From: Sphingomonadales bacterium
GTDB lineage: Bacteria; Pseudomonadota; Alphaproteobacteria; Sphingomonadales; Sphingomonadaceae
DNA: 64,000 nt
NCBI GenBank assembly: GCA_016720115.1
Contig: JADJXT010000001.1
Span: 496,001 to 560,000 of the forward strand
Direction: 5' to 3'
Shown: one piece after another, positions 44,190-52,953 of the stretch
Numbering within the stretch: position 1 is the stretch's first letter
Layout of the letters: the number at the start of each line of letters is the position of its first letter
Notes under the pieces: model-generated
What the model was told of the DNA's origin: nothing
Databases searched by the model: none
What the model saw: the letters and a program-made list of their open reading frames with translations, nothing else
Translations under genes and position numbers: made by a program

Positions 44190-45716
44190 ATGGATTTATT
44201 GAGTGTGATCCGGCGCTGGCGTTTCCGCGACAAGCTGCCGATCCGGGAGATAGGGCGACGAACGGGATTGTCGCGCAACACGATCCGCAAATATCTGCGG
44301 AGCGACACGGTGGAACCGAAGTTCAAGGTTCCCGAGCGGCCGAGCAAGCTGGACCCCTATGCCGACAAGCTGTCAGGCTGGCTGCGGATCGAGGCTGGCA
44401 AGTCGCGCAAACAGCGGCGCACGGTGAAGCAGATGCATGCCGACCTGGTGGAGCTGGGCTTTGACGGATCCTACGGGCGCGTGGCGGCGTTCGCGCGCAA
44501 GTGGAAGGCGCAGTTGCAGTATGAGCAGCAAACCAGCGGACGCGGGACCTTCGTGCCGCTGGTATTTGCGCCGGGTGAAGCGTTCCAGTTCGACTGGAGC
44601 GAGGACTGGGCGATCATCGCGGGCGAACGGGTGAAGCTGCAGGCTGCGCATACCAAACTGTCGCACAGCAAGGCATTCATCGTCCGTGCCTATCCGCTGC
44701 AGACGCACGAGATGCTGTTCGATGCCCTGACTCAGGCGTTCCGGGTGCTGGGCGGCGTGCCGCAGCGAGGGATCTTCGACAACATGAAGACCGCGGTCGA
44801 CCGGATCGGCTCTGGCAAGATACGTCAGATTAACGCCCGGTTCGCCGCGATGGCGAGCCATTACCTGTTCGAGCCGGAGTTCTGCAACCCGGCGTCAGGG
44901 TGGGAGAAAGGGCAGGTCGAGAAGAACGTCCAGGACGCAAGGCGACGGCTGTGGCAGAAGATGCCCGCCTTCCCCGATCTTGCGGCGCTGAACGCATGGC
45001 TGGAGGAACGCTGCCTCGAACAATGGAGCGCGGTCCCGCATGGCACCCTCCCCGGCACGATCGCCGATGTGCATGCCGCCGAGCTCGCCAGCCTGATGGA
45101 GATGGGCCGTCCGTTCGATGGCTTTGTCGAGCATACCAAACGAGTATCGCCGACGTGCCTCGTGCACTTCGAGCGCCATCGCTACAGCGTACCGGCATCC
45201 TTCGCGAACCGGTCCGTGAGTCTGCGGATCTATCCCGACCGTATTATCATCGCCGCCGAAGGGCAGGTGCTATGCGAACATCGGCGGCTTATCACGCGGG
45301 CGCATCATCTGCGGGGCCAGACAGTCTATGACTGGCGGCATTATCTCGCAGTAATCCAGCGCAAGCCCGGAGCCCTGCGCAACGGCGCCCCCTTTACCGA
45401 GATGCCCGATGCCTTCCGCCAGTTGCAGTCGCACCTTCTCAGGCACCCCGGCGGCGACAGGGAGATGGTCGATATCCTCTCGCTGGTTCTGCACCACGAT
45501 GAGCAGGCGGTGCTGTGTGCGGTCGAGCTGGCTCTGGAAGCCGGCGTTCCGACCAAGACCCACATCCTCAACCTGCTGCATCGGCTGATCGATGATAAGC
45601 CGAGCAATGTCGAGGTGATTGATGCCCCGCAGGCGCTCAGCCTGAACCGCGAGCCAAAGGCCAATGTCGCTCGCTACGATACCCTGCGTGGCAAGGAGGT
45701 GAGGCATGCGTCATGA
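44190..45716 (+). CDS. istA: IS21 transposase IstA (second element)
   Basis: 508 residues from MDLLSVIRRWRFRDKLPI. HTH and DDE core as in the first element (FDWSEDWAIIAGERVK, GIFDNMKTAVDRIG, NPASGWEKGQVEKNV). It is highly similar in protein sequence to 41317-42831, with third-position differences throughout. It overlaps istB by 11 bases. Confidence 0.93.
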   Translation: MDLLSVIRRWRFRDKLPIREIGRRTGLSRNTIRKYLRSDTVEPKFKVPERPSKLDPYADKLSGWLRIEAGKSRKQRRTVKQMHADLVELGFDGSYGRVAAFARKWKAQLQYEQQTSGRGTFVPLVFAPGEAFQFDWSEDWAIIAGERVKLQAAHTKLSHSKAFIVRAYPLQTHEMLFDALTQAFRVLGGVPQRGIFDNMKTAVDRIGSGKIRQINARFAAMASHYLFEPEFCNPASGWEKGQVEKNVQDARRRLWQKMPAFPDLAALNAWLEERCLEQWSAVPHGTLPGTIADVHAAELASLMEMGRPFDGFVEHTKRVSPTCLVHFERHRYSVPASFANRSVSLRIYPDRIIIAAEGQVLCEHRRLITRAHHLRGQTVYDWRHYLAVIQRKPGALRNGAPFTEMPDAFRQLQSHLLRHPGGDREMVDILSLVLHHDEQAVLCAVELALEAGVPTKTHILNLLHRLIDDKPSNVEVIDAPQALSLNREPKANVARYDTLRGKEVRHAS

Positions 45717-46512
45717 TCCCGCCAGCGCTGCCGTGGTGGTGATGCTGCGGGGCCTGAAGATGTACGGCATGGCGCAGGCCGCCGACGACCTGATCGAACA
45801 GGGTGCCCCAGCCTTCAGTACGGCGGTTCCGATCCTTTCCCAGCTGCTCAAGGCCGAGGTAGCCGAACGCGAGGTTCGCTCGATCGCCTACCATATGAAG
45901 GCCGCCCGCTTCCCGGCCTACAAGGATCTGGCCACCTTCGATTTTGCGTCCAGCGAAGCGAACGAGGCCATGATCCGCCAGCTCCATCGCGGCGAGTTTA
46001 TCGATGGAGCCCACAACGTCGTTCTGATCGGTGGCCCTGGCACCGGCAAGACCCATATCGCCACAGCGCTGGGCGTTCAGGCAGTCGAGCATCACCGCAA
46101 AAAGGTGCGCTTCTTCTCCACCGTCGATCTGGTCAACGCGCTGGAGCAGGAAAAAGTGATGAACAAGGCTGGCCAGCTTGCCGAGCGGCTTTTGCGGCTC
46201 GATCTCGTGATCCTCGACGAGCTTGGATATCTGCCATTCAGCCCGTCGGGCGGGGCATTGCTGTTCCACCTGCTCAGCAAACTCTACGAGCGCACCAGCG
46301 TCGTCATTACGACCAACCTGAGCTTCTCGGAATGGGCCAGCGTGTTCGGCGATGCCAAGATGACCACTGCATTGCTCGACCGACTGACCCATCACTGCCA
46401 CATCCTCGAAACCGGCAATGACAGCTTCCGCTTCAAGGCATCCGCTGCCAGCAGCAAACAGAAAAAGGAGACCACACAACACTTGACCAAATCCGAAACC
46501 GGGAGAAAATAA
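45706..46512 (+). CDS. istB: IS21 helper ATPase IstB (second element)
   Basis: 268 residues, with Walker A GGPGTGKTHIATALG and Walker B LVILDELGYLPFS. The C terminus is slightly longer and more basic than in the first element (KQKKETTQHLTKSETGRK). Intact. Confidence 0.94.
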   Translation: MRHDPASAAVVVMLRGLKMYGMAQAADDLIEQGAPAFSTAVPILSQLLKAEVAEREVRSIAYHMKAARFPAYKDLATFDFASSEANEAMIRQLHRGEFIDGAHNVVLIGGPGTGKTHIATALGVQAVEHHRKKVRFFSTVDLVNALEQEKVMNKAGQLAERLLRLDLVILDELGYLPFSPSGGALLFHLLSKLYERTSVVITTNLSFSEWASVFGDAKMTTALLDRLTHHCHILETGNDSFRFKASAASSKQKKETTQHLTKSETGRK

Positions 46513-46577
46513 CCCTCCCGCAACCCGGGTCACTTCTCGATGAAAATCCCGGGTCACATCTCAACGGAAATCAACAG

Positions 46578-47075
46578 AATGGCGGCCGACACCCCTGGCT
46601 TGATGCTGCCGTCGTCACCGACAGTTGCCTCATCGGCGTTGAATCCAAACGCTTCGAACCATTTCGCGACACGAAGCATGCCGTCCTCTCCAATGCGTAC
46701 GATCGCGCAGTGTGGGGAGAAGCAATGGATCCGTGGTGCGCTATGCGTGATGGCTTGAGATCGGCGCCGTCACATTTCCGTTATCTCGATGCTGCACAGC
46801 TCGTGAAGCATGCATTCGGGCTGGTCACTGAAGCCCGACGGATCAGCCGTGCGCCGGTCTTGTTCTATCTTTTTGCCGAGCCTTCGCGTGTGTCAGCCTC
46901 TGTGCGTTCGGAGCACCGGGCGGAAATCGAAGCTTTCTCCGTTGCGGTAAGCGGTGCCCGTGTCAGATTTGCTGCGGCAAGCTGGTCAGAATGGCTGATG
47001 CGGTTCGCATCGCCTGCCTCATCTCCTGAGGTTGCCGCGCATGCGGAGGCATTGCGAAGGAAGTTCGAGCCATAG
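46578..47075 (+). pseudogene. PD-(D/E)xK nuclease-like protein, 5' truncated by IS21
   Basis: The frame is open from the IS boundary: HPWLDAAVVTDSCLIGVESKRFEPFRDTK contains an Asp and a Glu-x-Lys in the spacing of PD-(D/E)xK nucleases, resembling the PGN_0703-type putative restriction enzymes. The rest (SAPSHFRYLDAAQLVKHAFGL to the stop) looks complete. GTG 46710 could start a shorter protein lacking the catalytic core. It was probably a defence or restriction gene before the IS21 insertion removed its start. Confidence 0.65.
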
Positions 47076-47204
47076 GTAGGCGCACAGATTATTCCGGCTT
47101 GGTTCGGGGTTTGGCGCGAGGTCAACGCGTTCCCAGGTGTTGTTTGATGCGCAGGGCGCTCTGATGCGGCCAATTTTGTCGTAGGTGGAAATTAGTCAGG
47201 CACA

Positions 47205-48668
47205 ATGAGTCGAAACCTTCGGACCAGCTTAACCGACCCTATCCAGATCCCGACGCTGTCAGCAGCGACGGGGCGAATTGGAGTATCGTTCTGTCCGGGC
47301 AAACGGGGGCCTGCGCTTGCCGGCTTCGCTTGGAAACGCGATCTCGCTGTCGACTTGGACGCTGTGCGTGACTGGGGAGCCGCCGCAGTCATCTCTCTAA
47401 TCGAGAGCCATGAGATCGAATTTCTAGGCGTTTCCAATTTGGAAGCGGAAGTGACCGCTCGCGGCATGGAGTGGCTTCATCTGCCAATCGTTGATGTTAC
47501 CGCACCCGGTGATGAATTCGAGCAACGATGGCTATCCGCTGGACCTCGCGTACGGGGTATGCTCGCAGAAGGGCGAAGCGTTTTCATCCATTGCCGGGGC
47601 GGTCTCGGCAGGGCGGGAACGGTAGCAGCGAAGCTGCTAATCGAACTAGGCGAAGCTGACGCCGCTAGCGCGATTGCGCGAGTACGAGAGGTTCGGCCTG
47701 GGGCCATCGAAACCAGGACGCAGGAGAACCATCTGCACGCGCTTTGGCGCGTGTACGATCGTGCCTGTGGATGTCTGATCGGTTTGGCAGTCGGAGACGC
47801 CTTGGGGACGACGCTCGAGTTCAAGCCTCGCGATAGCTATGACCACATCACCGATATGGTCGGGGGAGGGCCGTTCGGTCTGGACGCGGGCACTTGGACT
47901 GATGATACCTCGATGGCTCTTGCTCTCGGGGACGCTCTCCTGGCTAGTGCGGCCAAGGGCTCAATCTTCGAGCCGCAAGAAGCACAACGTCGATTTGTCG
48001 AATGGTGGAAGAACGGGGCCTACAGCCCCACGGGCAACTGCTTCGATATCGGGATTACCACCCGCCAAGCACTCTCGCGTTTTGAACAGAGCGGGGATCC
48101 GATTTCCGGTTCGGACGATCCCTATTCCGCAGGAAATGGATCTCTGATGAGGCTGGCGCCGGTCGCGGTCTGGGGCATCGGGGCTGATAATGCGGTGATG
48201 ACACGAGTGGCGCGTCGGCAGAGTATGACTACCCACGCGGCCGAAGCATGTCTTGAAGCGTGCGAAGTTTATGCGCTCATGCTGCGAGCGGCGATTCTCG
48301 GCGCCGACTTCGATAGTGCACTGGAAAATGCTCGCGGATCATACGGCCCCGTAATCGGGCCCATTGTCGCTGGCAGTTGGCGCGAGAAGACGCGAGATCA
48401 AATTTCGAGCAGCGGCTTCGTGGCTCACAGCCTTGAAGCGGCAATCTGGTGTGTGGCGAATACCGATAACTTCGATGATGCGGTGTTGCTGGCAGCCAAC
48501 CTTGGTGACGATGCAGACACCACTGCGGCAATCACTGGCCAGTTGGCTGGTGCCATCTACGGAGCCTCGACTATTCGTCAGTCATGGCAGGAGAAGTTAG
48601 CTTGGCGCGACGAAATTGAGGCGCTCGCCCGAAAGTTGGCTTTCCCCTTAATTCCGGTCTCACGCTAA
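47205..48668 (+). CDS. Dual-specificity phosphatase fused to ADP-ribosylglycohydrolase
   Basis: 487 residues. Residues 25-185 are a cysteine phosphatase domain with HCRGGLGRAGT (Cys-x5-Arg loop) and an upstream acidic loop (LPIVDVTAPGDEFE). Residues 187-480 are an ADP-ribosylglycohydrolase: GLAVGDALGTTLEF, GTWTDDTSMALALGDAL (metal-binding Thr-Asp-Asp-Thr) and LGDDADTTAAITGQLAGAIYG (Asp-x-Asp). All key residues of both enzymes are present. The pairing suggests one protein that removes or processes ADP-ribose and phosphate marks, on protein, nucleic acid or a small molecule. It is located in the IS-rich mosaic next to nuclease and helicase fragments. Substrate unknown. Confidence 0.88.
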   Translation: MSRNLRTSLTDPIQIPTLSAATGRIGVSFCPGKRGPALAGFAWKRDLAVDLDAVRDWGAAAVISLIESHEIEFLGVSNLEAEVTARGMEWLHLPIVDVTAPGDEFEQRWLSAGPRVRGMLAEGRSVFIHCRGGLGRAGTVAAKLLIELGEADAASAIARVREVRPGAIETRTQENHLHALWRVYDRACGCLIGLAVGDALGTTLEFKPRDSYDHITDMVGGGPFGLDAGTWTDDTSMALALGDALLASAAKGSIFEPQEAQRRFVEWWKNGAYSPTGNCFDIGITTRQALSRFEQSGDPISGSDDPYSAGNGSLMRLAPVAVWGIGADNAVMTRVARRQSMTTHAAEACLEACEVYALMLRAAILGADFDSALENARGSYGPVIGPIVAGSWREKTRDQISSSGFVAHSLEAAIWCVANTDNFDDAVLLAANLGDDADTTAAITGQLAGAIYGASTIRQSWQEKLAWRDEIEALARKLAFPLIPVSR

Positions 48669-48853
48669 CGTCCGGCAATCGCTTTGCGGCGCGGCTCAAA
48701 AGCCCACCGGTTTTATCATGGTCGAGATAGGATCGTAATGCGTCAATTTTGACACCGTAACGCTGTTTCAGGGGATAATGATGCAAGTTTGCGACATTAC
48801 GAGCCGCTGTCTGAAACGACCGCCGCAATTGACGGCAGGCTTGGCCCAATTAC
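48669..48853. other. Non-coding flank of the IS110-family transposase (possible bridge RNA region)
   Basis: 185 bases between the glycohydrolase stop and the transposase stop without a gene, with short complementary segments (for example tgtttcag at 48765 and ctgaaacg at 48811). IS1111-group elements keep their structured RNA downstream of the transposase. This is a location guess, not a proven RNA. Confidence 0.3.
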
Positions 48854-50011
48854 CTACAACGAGATCTGCGTCCCAGAAATCAGAACGGGGTCCAAGCCTG
48901 CCTCCTCCTGCTGGAGGAACAGCGAAGGTGCGCCGTCTGGGCGAAACGGCGAACCTGTTTTCCACATTCCGAGCATGATCACCGCAAGCTTCCTGGCTAC
49001 GGCAACGCGCGCCTTCAGGAACCCAACCCGCTGGGCCAGCTCGAGGCCCCAGGTGCGAAGACGGCTTTCGATCTCAATCCTGCAAAGTAGCACGGTGGCT
49101 GCGGTAATCAGGTGCATCCGTGTCAGCTTGTTCCCGTGTCGACTGATACGCCCCCGGCGTGAAGTGGCGCCTGACTGATATAGGGTCGGGGTCAGACCCA
49201 AGTATGCTCCAACGTCACGGCTCCGCTCAAATCGATGTGGATCGCCGATGGCACTGTAGAAAGAAAGCGCGATCACAGCTCCGACGCCGGGGATCGTCTG
49301 GAAATTGCGGCATGTAAGATTGTTCGATGCGATGTCGCGCATCTGCCGGTCAAGAGCGGAGATTTGCTCTCTCAGAGCCTCGGAGATTTCAACTAGCGGT
49401 TGCAGATTGACCCCGATTTCAAGCCCGTGCTGTCGCATTTTCCGCACCTGGTCGTTCACCTCAGCGGCCAGCGCACCCCTTCCGTTCAGGAGTTTCACGT
49501 TCCCGCCGTGTAACCTGAAAATCGATTGGATGAGCGCATCCGTCCTGGCGCGGTTTTTCAGCATTGTTCTTCGAACATTGATAAGTGTTCGGATATTCTG
49601 ATGCTCCATTGGCTTCACAAAGACTGGCGACCCTATCGATCGACCAAGCCGCCCGAGCTCTGCGAGTCCTCGCGCATCGTGGACATCTGTTTTCTGCCGC
49701 CTGATCGCCAGGAATTTGCTCGATTTGCGTACATCGACCACCTGGACAGGAAATCCGTATGAACGCAGTTCTCGAACCATCTGGGTGCCATTGCCGGCCT
49801 CGATCGTGAGGCACTGCGCTGCCTCAACGCCAAACCTCCGCAGAATATCTCTGATGGGTCCAGATTTCGTTTCGCATATCGCTTCGAAGAGGATCCCGCC
49901 CTTTGCGTCGATGAGGCAAACGGCTGTTTCGAGATGCCCCGCATCGAGCCCCACCCAGTAGTGCTGATAAGCCAACCAGCGCCTCCTTCGAAACCTGTCC
50001 AGAATGCCCAA
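48854..50011 (-). CDS. IS110-family transposase
   Basis: Up to 385 residues; the reading begins with TTG, so the true start may be slightly later, near the segment HYWVGLDAGHLETAVCLID. The N-terminal RuvC-like DEDD domain shows GLDAGHLETAV (Asp), LTIEAGNGTQMV (Glu) and KTDVHDARGLAELGR (Asp-x-x-Asp). The C-terminal Transposase_20 domain has FQTIPGVGAVIALSFYSAIGDPHRF and ATSRRGRISRHGNKLTRMHL with the Ser-bearing helix. IS110 transposases insert with a bridge RNA and leave no terminal repeats, so the ends cannot be fixed here. A 14-bp palindrome CCAACCTAGGTTGG lies at 50008-50021. Confidence 0.9.
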   Translation of the reverse strand: MGILDRFRRRRWLAYQHYWVGLDAGHLETAVCLIDAKGGILFEAICETKSGPIRDILRRFGVEAAQCLTIEAGNGTQMVRELRSYGFPVQVVDVRKSSKFLAIRRQKTDVHDARGLAELGRLGRSIGSPVFVKPMEHQNIRTLINVRRTMLKNRARTDALIQSIFRLHGGNVKLLNGRGALAAEVNDQVRKMRQHGLEIGVNLQPLVEISEALREQISALDRQMRDIASNNLTCRNFQTIPGVGAVIALSFYSAIGDPHRFERSRDVGAYLGLTPTLYQSGATSRRGRISRHGNKLTRMHLITAATVLLCRIEIESRLRTWGLELAQRVGFLKARVAVARKLAVIMLGMWKTGSPFRPDGAPSLFLQQEEAGLDPVLISGTQISL

Positions 50012-50095
50012 CCTAGGTTGGCCCGCGCAACTCGCCGAGTAGGAATTGTCCGCTCTGGCGTGATAGTGGAATAGGATATGCTAGGAGTGGATAGG

Positions 50096-50710
50096 ATGAC
50101 CCCAAGGCAAGCGCTTGATGATTTGATCCGCGAGCGGGAAGAGACCTACGCTGCGGTTTCGCGTCTACTTGGCCGAAACTCCGCCTATATCCAGCAATAC
50201 ATCAAGCGCGGTACGCCCGCGCGTCTCGATCAAAGCGACATCGCTCAGCTGGCTCTGCATTTCGATGTTTCTGCCAAACTGCTCGGGGGAAAGGAGAGCC
50301 CTTCAACTCCGCGACGTTCGGTCATCACTGTGCCGGTAATTGAGGCCAAGGGCTTGGGAATCCCACAGGAACGATCTCGGATCGTCGATGAAGCCTGGCT
50401 AAGGCGCCTATGCAACAGGCCTGCAGGTTTGGCGATCTTACCCATTGCTGGTGAGGCTATGCAGCCGACCCTGCAGAACGGCGACGAAGTCATAATCCAA
50501 AGGCTGCGCTCTCACGATGCCCTTCACGACGGGCTCTATGCTGTCCGGGGATCATCAGAGACGTTCGTCAGGCGGATCGCTCTGGACCCGACCAAAAATC
50601 GCATTTCTGTCCTGACCGACCATCCCGCCTATCCAAGCTGGAACGGTGTTCAGCGAAAGGCGATCAATGTCGTCGGCAGAGTGATCTGGATTGGTTCTCA
50701 GGTGTCGTGA
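50096..50710 (+). CDS. S24/LexA-like regulator lacking the catalytic dyad
   Basis: 204 residues from MTPRQALDDLIREREETY. An N-terminal HTH (AAVSRLLGRNSAYIQQYIKRG) is followed by an S24 peptidase fold (LPIAGEAMQPTLQNGDEVII, then YAVRGSSETFVRRIALD, then HPAYPSWNGV). In active family members the first motif reads GDSM with the catalytic Ser and the second carries a Lys (VKR). Here they are Ala and Arg, so self-cleavage is probably lost. It would then be a non-cleavable DNA-binding regulator. The context (IS110 upstream, decayed gene downstream) does not reveal a target. Confidence 0.82.
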   Translation: MTPRQALDDLIREREETYAAVSRLLGRNSAYIQQYIKRGTPARLDQSDIAQLALHFDVSAKLLGGKESPSTPRRSVITVPVIEAKGLGIPQERSRIVDEAWLRRLCNRPAGLAILPIAGEAMQPTLQNGDEVIIQRLRSHDALHDGLYAVRGSSETFVRRIALDPTKNRISVLTDHPAYPSWNGVQRKAINVVGRVIWIGSQVS

Positions 50711-50900
50711 GTGGGAGCTATGCTGCCTGCGACATACGCCAAGTTGCAAAGCGAATGCCCACTGCTCGGGGTAAATAGAACGGTTTGCCGCGATCAAACT
50801 TCCGCTCATCGCAACGGTCCCATGATGGGGGTATCACAGGGGGTATTTTTGACGAAGCTGATGGAGAAATGACATTTTAACAGCTGCTTAAGCGAGATTA

Positions 50901-51856
50901 GTGGATCCCTCCTCCGCTACCAATTTCCTGTTTGCCGACACCCGCGAACGGTTGAAAAAACCCCTGATTTCCGCTAGTTTAAGAGCATTCGCTGATCGTC
51001 GGCGACTGCCTCTGATTGTCCAAAATTGCAGTCGATGGGGCCAAATCTGGGGGCCTCGTAAAGCCTCCGCAGAATGGAGGCCCCCAGAGGGCATCAGCAA
51101 CGGGGAACTGGTAGAGCGCAGCTGGCATTTGCTGGCGGAGGTGGATGACGGTCCCTTCATTCCTTCGATGGCGATCGAGGGATTGGTCCGTGAGTCGCTC
51201 AACGGGCAGTCTCCTAAGCCCGGTGCGCGCCCGGCAACGCATGCGCTTGAACTCTCCGATTATGACCGGCTGTTTGGCGCTCGTACAATCTACACGGGTT
51301 TTCGTGAAAAACGGTCGGGGGAGCCAGTTTATCGACATATACTCGGCTCGGCCTTCGACAGCCTTCCTGGCGAAGTCAGAGCTTTGGATGAACGGCAGTG
51401 GAGCGGAACCGCAAGTGTGCAGCGCGGACAAGGACTACTTGCCTGGATAATTGCTACGCTTATCGGATTTCCAAAGGCTGCTGACACGATCTCCGTTGCC
51501 GTGACCCTCAGACCGGACGGTAACGGTGAAAAATGGACGCGAACCTTTGGTACGCAGTCTTTCAGTTCCCGGCAGCAATGCGGTAGCAGTCGAAACGCGA
51601 ATCTTTTGGTGGAGCGGTTCGGAATTGCAGAGGTTGCATTGGCGCTAATTGTTGACGGCGACAAACTTTGTCTGGTGCCGCGCCAATGGTCAGCGCTTGG
51701 TATCCCATTACCAAAGGCCCTGCTGCCAAAAGGTACCAGTTTTGAAACCCAACGAGAAGGTCGTTTTTTTGCTTCGACGTTACAATTGCGTTTCCGATAG
51801 TGGGCCACATAGTTTCATATCAAGACTTGCTTAACCGAGTTGAAGCCGCACCATGA
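50901..51856 (+). pseudogene. DUF4166 protein with partial saccharopine-dehydrogenase-like N part (truncated, frameshifted)
   Basis: Begins inside a gene: the first 115 residues (DDGPFIPSMAIEGLVRE) look like the end of a saccharopine-dehydrogenase-like Rossmann protein. A DUF4166 domain follows: HILGSAFDSLPGEVRALDE, WTRTFGTQSFSS, LVPRQWSALGIPLPKALLP. The frame stops at 51800. Adding one T to the TTT at 51793-51795 continues it to LRFPIVGHIVSYQDLL and a stop at 51854-51856, the normal family ending. The N terminus is lost after an upstream stop, so it is a relic regardless of the frameshift. Confidence 0.7.
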
Positions 51857-52062
51857 CCCACACCTACATACCAAACTTTGGGCGGCGCTGAACATGACGA
51901 CCTCGCCGAAATCATCTTCGACGCCGTCTATAACGGTGCCCGCTTCTACACCAAGGCCTCGTTTTGGTCTTAATTATCCGGCAAGGCGCATGTTTCACAT
52001 TGCCCAAATAGCCACCACCCGCATTTCGCTCGACCGTCGCGTTCTGCACCCAGCAATAATAG

Positions 52063-52084
52063 GCCGCTATAAGGCGGCTTCTTT
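52063..52084 (+). terminator. Terminator-like hairpin upstream of fnrL
   Basis: GCCGC-tataag-GCGGC followed by ttctttt, about 50 bases before the fnrL start. It probably isolates fnrL from upstream transcription, or ends a gene now lost. Confidence 0.5.
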
Positions 52085-52130
52085 TGTTTTGGGATTGCGC
52101 CAAGCGGCAAGCCGGGATAGCGCAGGAAGC

Positions 52131-52832
52131 ATGTCCGATTGCGATACCTGTGTTGTCCGCAACCGCGCCATTTGTTCGGCGCTGGTTCCTGACGAGTTGG
52201 CTGCGCTTGGCAAATTGGGGCGCAAGCAGATGGTTTCGCGTGGCCAGACTTTGGTCTGGGAAGGCGATGAATCGCTGGTTGTCGCCAATGTGATCCAGGG
52301 CGTGCTCAAACTGTCGGTTTCCACACAGGATGGCCGCGAACAGATCGTCGGCGTTGTTTTTCCATCGGATTTTATCGGTCGGCCGTTCGGCAAGGAAAGC
52401 CCTTACGGCGTTACCGCGCTGACCGATGCCGAGGTTTGCATCTTTACCCGCACCGCCTTTGATGGCTTTGCCAAAGAACATCCGGACCTGCAGCACAAAC
52501 TTCTCCAGCGCACGCTCGACGAGCTTGATCGCGCACGGCAATGGATGATGCTTCTGGGGCGCAAGACCGCCAGCGAGCGGATTGCGACCTTGCTGATCGA
52601 AATTTCCGATCGCCTCGGCGCGGCGGGATGCAGCCCGATCGCACCCTTCCTTGAGAAATTCGAACTGCCGATGGATCGGCAGCAGATGGGGGACCTTTTG
52701 GGTCTCACCATTGAAACTGTCAGTCGTCAGCTAACCAAGCTGAAAGAGGCGGAAATCATCGAATTGCCTGATCGGCGCAGCGTTGTCATCAAAGACCGCC
52801 GCAGGCTGGAAAATATCGCAACGGCTGCCTGA
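52131..52832 (+). CDS. fnrL: Crp/Fnr-family oxygen-responsive regulator (FnrL)
   Basis: 233 residues from MSDCDTCVVRNRAICSAL, with AGGAAG before the ATG; a longer reading to 51840 is non-coding. The closely spaced N-terminal Cys residues (4, 7, 15) and a later Cys (EVCIFTR) fit a [4Fe-4S] cluster as in FNR. A cyclic-nucleotide-type beta roll, dimer helix and HTH (QQMGDLLGLTIETVSRQLTKLKE, with the Glu-x-x-Ser-Arg recognition helix) follow. It activates micro-oxic genes by binding TTGAY-N4-RTCAA. Such a site lies 30 bases after its stop, in front of ccoN, and another before hemN. Confidence 0.9.
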   Translation: MSDCDTCVVRNRAICSALVPDELAALGKLGRKQMVSRGQTLVWEGDESLVVANVIQGVLKLSVSTQDGREQIVGVVFPSDFIGRPFGKESPYGVTALTDAEVCIFTRTAFDGFAKEHPDLQHKLLQRTLDELDRARQWMMLLGRKTASERIATLLIEISDRLGAAGCSPIAPFLEKFELPMDRQQMGDLLGLTIETVSRQLTKLKEAEIIELPDRRSVVIKDRRRLENIATAA

Positions 52833-52835
52833 TGG

Positions 52836-52854
52836 GGTTGCAAAATTTGCAACC
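52836..52854. promoter_or_regulatory. Inverted repeat after fnrL
   Basis: GGTTGCAAA-A-TTTGCAACC, nine-bp arms around one base, directly after the fnrL stop. There is no T tract; either a weak terminator or an operator near the cco promoter. Confidence 0.4.
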
Positions 52855-52862
52855 CGGCTTGC

Positions 52863-52876
52863 TTGACCTAGGTCAA
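52863..52876. promoter_or_regulatory. FNR/FixK box upstream of ccoN
   Basis: TTGACCTAGGTCAA is a perfect palindrome fitting the FNR/FixK consensus TTGAY-N4-RTCAA, 77 bases before the ccoN ATG. Binding by FnrL is expected from family knowledge. Confidence 0.8.
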
Positions 52877-52953
52877 TGCGGCTTGGTACCGCCGTTGCAA
52901 TGCGCTTTTGTGCCAATTCCCCAGTTTAGGGGGAAAAGTAACGGGGAAATATC

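Larger units (their letters stand above)
44078..46576 (+). mobile_element. IS21-family element, second (related, not identical)
   Basis: 2499 bp bounded by tgttgatttccgttgagat and its complement (46558-46576). The gene layout and the protein family are the same as in the first element, but codons differ throughout and the ends differ at several positions. It is a distinct IS of the same group, not a copy. No target duplication is visible. Confidence 0.9.
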
